Part shown: positions 6,287 to 8,586 of the stretch, piece by piece
Numbering within the stretch: position 1 is the first letter of the stretch
Layout: each line of letters opens with the position of its first letter
From: an uncultured Collinsella sp.
GTDB taxonomy: Bacteria; Actinomycetota; Coriobacteriia; Coriobacteriales; Coriobacteriaceae
Length of the DNA: 8,586 nucleotides
Assembly (NCBI GenBank): GCA_902494945.1
Contig: CABUVF010000086.1
Span: 1-8,586, forward strand
Reading direction: 5' to 3'
The notes under the pieces: generated by a model
What the model was told of the DNA's origin: nothing
Databases searched by the model: none
The model's input: the letters and a program-made list of their open reading frames with translations, nothing else
Position numbers and translations under genes: made by a program

Positions 6287-6337
6287 CTGTCCCTTTTGCA
6301 CCATGTTGGTGCAAAGTAACCTGTCCCCCTTGCACCA
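6287..6337. repeat. Repeat-like palindromic element between the ROK kinase and ppaC
   Basis: Two 17-base copies, CTGTCCCTTTTGCACCA (6287-6303) and CTGTCCCCCTTGCACCA (6321-6337), differ at two positions. Between them TGGTGCAAA (6307-6315) is the exact complement of TTTGCACCA (6295-6303), giving a nine-pair stem with a three-base loop. The element begins one base after the ROK stop codon. Its GGGACAG core looks like REP-type palindromes scattered in many genomes, though I cannot confirm other copies. No T-run follows, so it is not a plain terminator. Confidence 0.55.
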
Positions 6338-6338
6338 G

Positions 6339-7292
6339 CTATTTACCGGCGGCGCGCAGGGCTACGTAGGCGGCACCGATGATGCCGGCGTCGTTTCCGA
6401 GCGAAGCGACCTTAATGGGCGTCTCGCGCGAGGCGGAAAGCGCGTACTGCTTAAAGTGCTCGCGAACCTTGTCGAGGTAGACATCGGCCGAGGCGGAGGC
6501 GCCGCCGCCGATGAGGAACATCTCGGGATCAACCACGTTGGCAATAAGCGCCAGTGCGCGACCGAGATAGTCGGCCATGGTATCGGCCGCGGCCAGCGCA
6601 AGCTTGTCGCCCTCGCGGCAGGCCTGGAACACGTCCTTGGAATCGGAGGGGCCGGTGAGCTCGATGGGGTCGACGCCCGCCTTCTTGCACTCGGCAAGGT
6701 AGTTGCTCACCACGCCGGTGGCGCTGGAATACTGCTCAAGGTGGCCATGGCCGCCGCAGCCGCAGGTGCGCTCCTCGGCCGGGTTCAGGCACATGTGGCC
6801 AATCTCGCCGCCAGCACCCACAACGCCCGATACCACGTCACCGTTGACGATAACGCCGCCGCCCACGCCGGTACCGATGGTGACCATCACCACGTTCTGC
6901 ACGCCCCTGGCAGAACCGAGCCAGGCCTCGCCCATAGCGGCGGCGTTGGCATCGTTCTCGTACTTAACGACCGCGTCGGGACAGTGCTCCTGAATGGCGA
7001 TCCTCAGCTTGGGCAGGTTAATGGCAATGTTGGCCTTGACCTTGGCATCGCCCGACGCCGGAATGGGGCACGGAACGGCCAGGCCAATGCCTGCCACAAA
7101 GGCGCGCGGAATCTGCGCCTTGGCGACCACCTGGTCGATAGCCTCGGTCACCGCGGCAAAGCCCGCAGCGTCAACGATAGGAGGCGTAGGCACGCTGGCC
7201 TTGGCAAGCAGGTTTCCGTCCTCATCAAACAGACCCTCCTTGACCGAGGTACCGCCGACGTCGATGCCGATGTAATACTGCTTAGGTTCCAT
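6339..7292 (-). CDS. ROK-family sugar kinase, probably glucokinase
   Basis: ROK kinases phosphorylate sugars such as glucose using ATP; this is a 317-residue cytoplasmic enzyme. It shows the ATP phosphate-binding motif DVGGT (11-15), ENDANA (112-117) with the catalytic Asp114, GTGVGGG (140-146), EIGHM (163-167) and a zinc-site motif CGCGGHGHLE (177-186). The zinc ligands would be His166, Cys177, Cys179 and His184, the last replacing the more usual Cys. There is no N-terminal helix-turn-helix, so it is an enzyme and not a ROK repressor. I chose the ATG at 7292 (AAAGG upstream, and the family N-terminus) over in-frame ATGs further upstream. It follows the PTS genes but is separated by a terminator. 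Glucokinase is likely; fructokinase or a broader hexose kinase cannot be excluded. Confidence 0.92.
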   Translation of the reverse strand: MEPKQYYIGIDVGGTSVKEGLFDEDGNLLAKASVPTPPIVDAAGFAAVTEAIDQVVAKAQIPRAFVAGIGLAVPCPIPASGDAKVKANIAINLPKLRIAIQEHCPDAVVKYENDANAAAMGEAWLGSARGVQNVVMVTIGTGVGGGVIVNGDVVSGVVGAGGEIGHMCLNPAEERTCGCGGHGHLEQYSSATGVVSNYLAECKKAGVDPIELTGPSDSKDVFQACREGDKLALAAADTMADYLGRALALIANVVDPEMFLIGGGASASADVYLDKVREHFKQYALSASRETPIKVASLGNDAGIIGAAYVALRAAGK

Positions 7293-7345
7293 GGGAGCCC
7301 GCCTTTCTCGTTTAAACATTGCCTGTATGGTACCGCTCCCAAGGC

Positions 7346-7387
7346 AAAAACCTGCCAAAAAGGGGCAGGTTTGTTTTGGCAGGTTTT
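7346..7387 (-). terminator. Alternating hairpins upstream of the ROK kinase
   Basis: AAAACCTGCCAAAA (7347-7360) is the perfect 14-base complement of 7374-7387. A second copy of the partner segment, GGCAGGTTT (7364-7372), can pair with 7348-7356 instead. On the minus strand the shorter hairpin ends in a five-U run. The two folds exclude each other. This may be a second terminator for the PTS transcript, an attenuator for the kinase, or a protein-binding palindrome. Confidence 0.5.
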
Positions 7388-7437
7388 ATCTGGGGAAGCG
7401 CGAATGGTCACTCAATAGATCGCGCAAGACCTTCCCC

Positions 7438-7475
7438 AAATATAAAGGCGCCGGGAGGCGGAGACTCCCGGCGCC
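7438..7475 (-). terminator. Rho-independent terminator of the PTS genes
   Basis: GGCGCCGGGAG (7447-7457) and its perfect complement (7465-7475) form an 11-pair stem with a seven-base loop. On the minus strand a TTTATATTT tail follows. It lies about 60 bases past the IIA stop codon and should end the PTS transcript. Confidence 0.88.
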
Positions 7476-7533
7476 CGTCAAAGGAACTGTGTTGTCTGTT
7501 GGACCGCACGGTCCATCGCGGCGATAACGCCGA

Positions 7534-7866
7534 CTAGGCCTGAAGTGCCTGCAGCTGCTTGTGGATCTCGATGAGCTCCGTCGCCATGACGCGCATGGTC
7601 TCGGTACCGGCCATCTGGTCCTCGGCATGCAGCAGAATCAACGGGGCCTCGCCGTTACGCTCGCCGTTGGCCTCCTTCTTCAGAAGCCCCATGTGAACAT
7701 CGTGGCCACCGTTATAGGCCTCGTCGCCCTGCTTGATAAGCTCCTCGGCGGCGTCAAAATCGCCCTCCTTGGCCTTTTGCACGGCATTGATGTACATGCT
7801 CTTGGCGGTACCGACGTAGCTGATGATCTCAAAGCAGGTCATCTGCAGTTCGTTCATATCCTCCAT
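7534..7866 (-). CDS. PTS lactose/cellobiose-family IIA component
   Basis: IIA carries phosphate from HPr to IIB in sugar uptake. This helical protein of about 110 residues shows the family pattern: an N-terminal helix MNELQMTCFEIISYVGTAKS, then AKEGDFDAAEELI, and the active-site segment LLHAEDQM. There the His (residue 80 from this start) is the likely phosphoryl acceptor and the Asp three residues later the usual metal ligand. The start is uncertain: a GTG at 7875 directly abuts the IIB stop, ATG 7866 has AGGTG at useful spacing, and ATG 7857 has a GGAGG that sits too close. I use 7866. Tight packing with IIB implies translational coupling. The family includes lactose, cellobiose and diacetylchitobiose transporters, so the substrate is not fixed by this sequence. 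Confidence 0.92.
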   Translation of the reverse strand: MEDMNELQMTCFEIISYVGTAKSMYINAVQKAKEGDFDAAEELIKQGDEAYNGGHDVHMGLLKKEANGERNGEAPLILLHAEDQMAGTETMRVMATELIEIHKQLQALQA

Positions 7867-7875
7867 GCGGAGCAC

Positions 7876-8178
7876 CTAGCCCATCACGCTGACGCAGTGG
7901 TCGATGATGCCGGCAGCGTTCATGCGGCCGTAGTCGACCATGTTGATGACCTCGACCGGGAAACGACCGGTGGCCTCCTTCTCAAAATCGCCCTTGGTGT
8001 AGCCGATCTGCGGACCAAGCAGCAGCATGTCGCACTCGTCCAGGTGATCGTGGGCCTCGTTCATGGGACGAGCCTCGACCTCAATATCCAGACCACGGTT
8101 TGCAACCTCGGCCTGCATCTTCTGGACCAGTAGGCTCGTGGACATGCCAGCATTGCAGCAGAGCATGATCTTCTTCAT
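7876..8178 (-). CDS. PTS lactose/cellobiose-family IIB component
   Basis: IIB takes phosphate from IIA and passes it to the sugar bound by IIC. The 100-residue protein begins MKKIMLCCNAGMSTSLLVQKM, the family P-loop. Cys8, directly before NAGMSTS, is the phosphorylated cysteine; Cys7 is an extra neighbour. The rest (LLLGPQIGYTKGDFEKEA, then INMVDYGRMNA) follows the family pattern and length. The ATG at 8178 has a strong AAGGAGG site (8184-8190). It precedes IIA with no gap and follows IIC by 158 bases, a stretch that contains hairpins which may set different IIC and IIB/IIA levels. Confidence 0.95.
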   Translation of the reverse strand: MKKIMLCCNAGMSTSLLVQKMQAEVANRGLDIEVEARPMNEAHDHLDECDMLLLGPQIGYTKGDFEKEATGRFPVEVINMVDYGRMNAAGIIDHCVSVMG

Positions 8179-8194
8179 GGTTTCCTCCTTGTAA

Positions 8195-8209
8195 CTGCGC
8201 GGTGCGCAG
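8195..8209 (-). other. Small hairpin next to the IIB ribosome site
   Basis: CTGCGC (8195-8200) and GCGCAG (8204-8209) form a six-pair stem with a three-base loop, four bases upstream of the IIB AAGGAGG site. It could affect mRNA stability or translation start; there is no direct evidence of either. Confidence 0.4.
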
Positions 8210-8265
8210 ACGACGACTGGTTGTATTCCTTGCGGTTATTGTGCCCTCTTTCTGCGCCCTTACGC

Positions 8266-8308
8266 AAAAGAGAGGTGCGGGCACCGGCACCGCGTACCGG
8301 CGCCCGCA
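8266..8308 (-). terminator. Hairpin between PTS IIC and IIB, partial terminator
   Basis: On the minus strand 8308-8297 pairs with 8287-8276 over 12 positions (one G-U) around a nine-base loop. The tail that follows reads CCTCTCTTTT. It starts about 29 bases after the IIC stop. A second hairpin (8246-8256 with 8263-8272) reuses part of that tail, so the two compete. Because IIB and IIA clearly belong with IIC, this is more likely a partial terminator or processing element than the end of the operon. Confidence 0.6.
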
Positions 8309-8336
8309 AAGGTGAAAGGGGCGAACGTTAGGCGTT

Positions 8337-8586
8337 CTACTCGGCGAGAGCCTCCTGCTTGGCGATTGCCTTCTCGGAAATCTTCATAAAGGGCAGGTAA
8401 ACGGCCATGCCAATGACAATCTCGAGAGCCTGCCACACGCCGGCGCGCCAGTCAAAGCCCGTAGCGAGCAGGGCATTGATGACGGGAGGCATGGTCCAGG
8501 TCACCTGGGCGATGCAGGGGCTGATGATGCCCGCGCAGGTAAGGCCATAGGCGATTCCGATGAACAGGCCGGGAAGAAGGACAAAC
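8337..8586 (-). CDS. PTS lactose/cellobiose-family IIC permease, C-terminal end, cut by the window edge
   Basis: IIC is the membrane channel that binds and moves the sugar. Only the last 82 residues are visible, ending in KQEALAE and a TAG at 8337-8339. The pattern TWTMPPVINALLATGFDWRAGVWQ followed by a hydrophobic span and VYLPFMK is the C-terminal signature of the lactose/cellobiose IIC family, with the GDWRA-like motif here as FDWRAG. Two hydrophobic segments (about 1-28 and 48-66 of the fragment) are membrane spans. It is the first gene of the visible IIC-IIB-IIA set. The start, and any sugar hydrolase or regulator upstream, lie outside the window. Confidence 0.9.
   Translation of the reverse strand, partial: FVLLPGLFIGIAYGLTCAGIISPCIAQVTWTMPPVINALLATGFDWRAGVWQALEIVIGMAVYLPFMKISEKAIAKQEALAE

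Noticed and set aside
3430..7414. The 11-base string ATGGTCACTCA occurs in two intergenic gaps (3430-3440 and 7404-7414)
   Set aside because: Several chance 11-base repeats are expected in a window of this size, and the flanking bases differ.
6261..7418. A 385-codon open frame on the plus strand opposite the ROK kinase
   Set aside because: Antisense shadow of the ROK kinase; it starts inside the palindromic repeat element and shows no family motif.
7501..7514. Palindrome GGACCGCACGGTCC just after the IIA stop codon
   Set aside because: Six-base arms with a two-base gap make a poor RNA hairpin, and the strong terminator at 7438-7475 already explains the 3' end; operator function cannot be supported.
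1..8586. CRISPR arrays, tRNA or rRNA genes, transposases, integrases, toxin-antitoxin or defence genes
   Set aside because: None seen: no regularly spaced repeats, no cloverleaf or rRNA signature, and every sizeable gene is assigned to another family or is the unknown 84-residue protein.

Overview
The window is a GC-rich bacterial chromosome segment. Ten of its eleven protein genes are on the minus strand, so the natural reading order runs from high to low coordinates. GC-rich coding sequence, strong AGGAGG-type ribosome sites, and the mix of a class Ic aspartate aminotransferase, a family II pyrophosphatase and a lactose/cellobiose-type PTS suggest an anaerobic gut actinobacterium of the Coriobacteriia, perhaps Collinsella. 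That placement is from memory of the families, not a search.

Layout in transcription order on the minus strand: the 3' end of a PTS IIC permease (8337-8586), then IIB (7876-8178) and IIA (7534-7866), closed by a strong terminator at 7438-7475. A ROK-family sugar kinase follows (6339-7292), then a manganese-dependent family II inorganic pyrophosphatase, ppaC (5247-6170), with its own terminator. Next come a structured leader and the Na+/H+ antiporter nhaA (3620-4978). After a low-GC, convergent intergenic stretch (3247-3619) lies the only plus-strand gene, an unrecognised acidic 84-residue protein (2992-3246). It is divergent from a class Ic aspartate-type aminotransferase (1537-2820), which is followed by a STAS-domain anti-sigma-antagonist-like protein (1157-1471), a TatA/TatB-type protein (410-1003) and the 5' part of tatC (1-410).

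Functionally the right end is sugar import by phosphotransfer followed by a kinase that could phosphorylate free intracellular sugar. The middle is housekeeping (pyrophosphate removal, pH/sodium homeostasis), and the left end combines amino-acid metabolism, a possible stress or partner-switching regulator, and twin-arginine protein export.

No complete new defence or mobile system is visible: no CRISPR array, transposase, integrase, tRNA or rRNA was found. The less ordinary content is non-coding: (1) the nhaA leader, in which a closed multi-stem fold is followed by an intrinsic terminator only about 20 nt before the nhaA ribosome site; (2) a pair of mutually exclusive hairpins upstream of the ROK kinase; (3) a repeat-like element between the ROK kinase and ppaC; (4) hairpins splitting PTS IIC from IIB; and (5) a low-GC, terminator-ended stretch between the 84-residue gene and nhaA.
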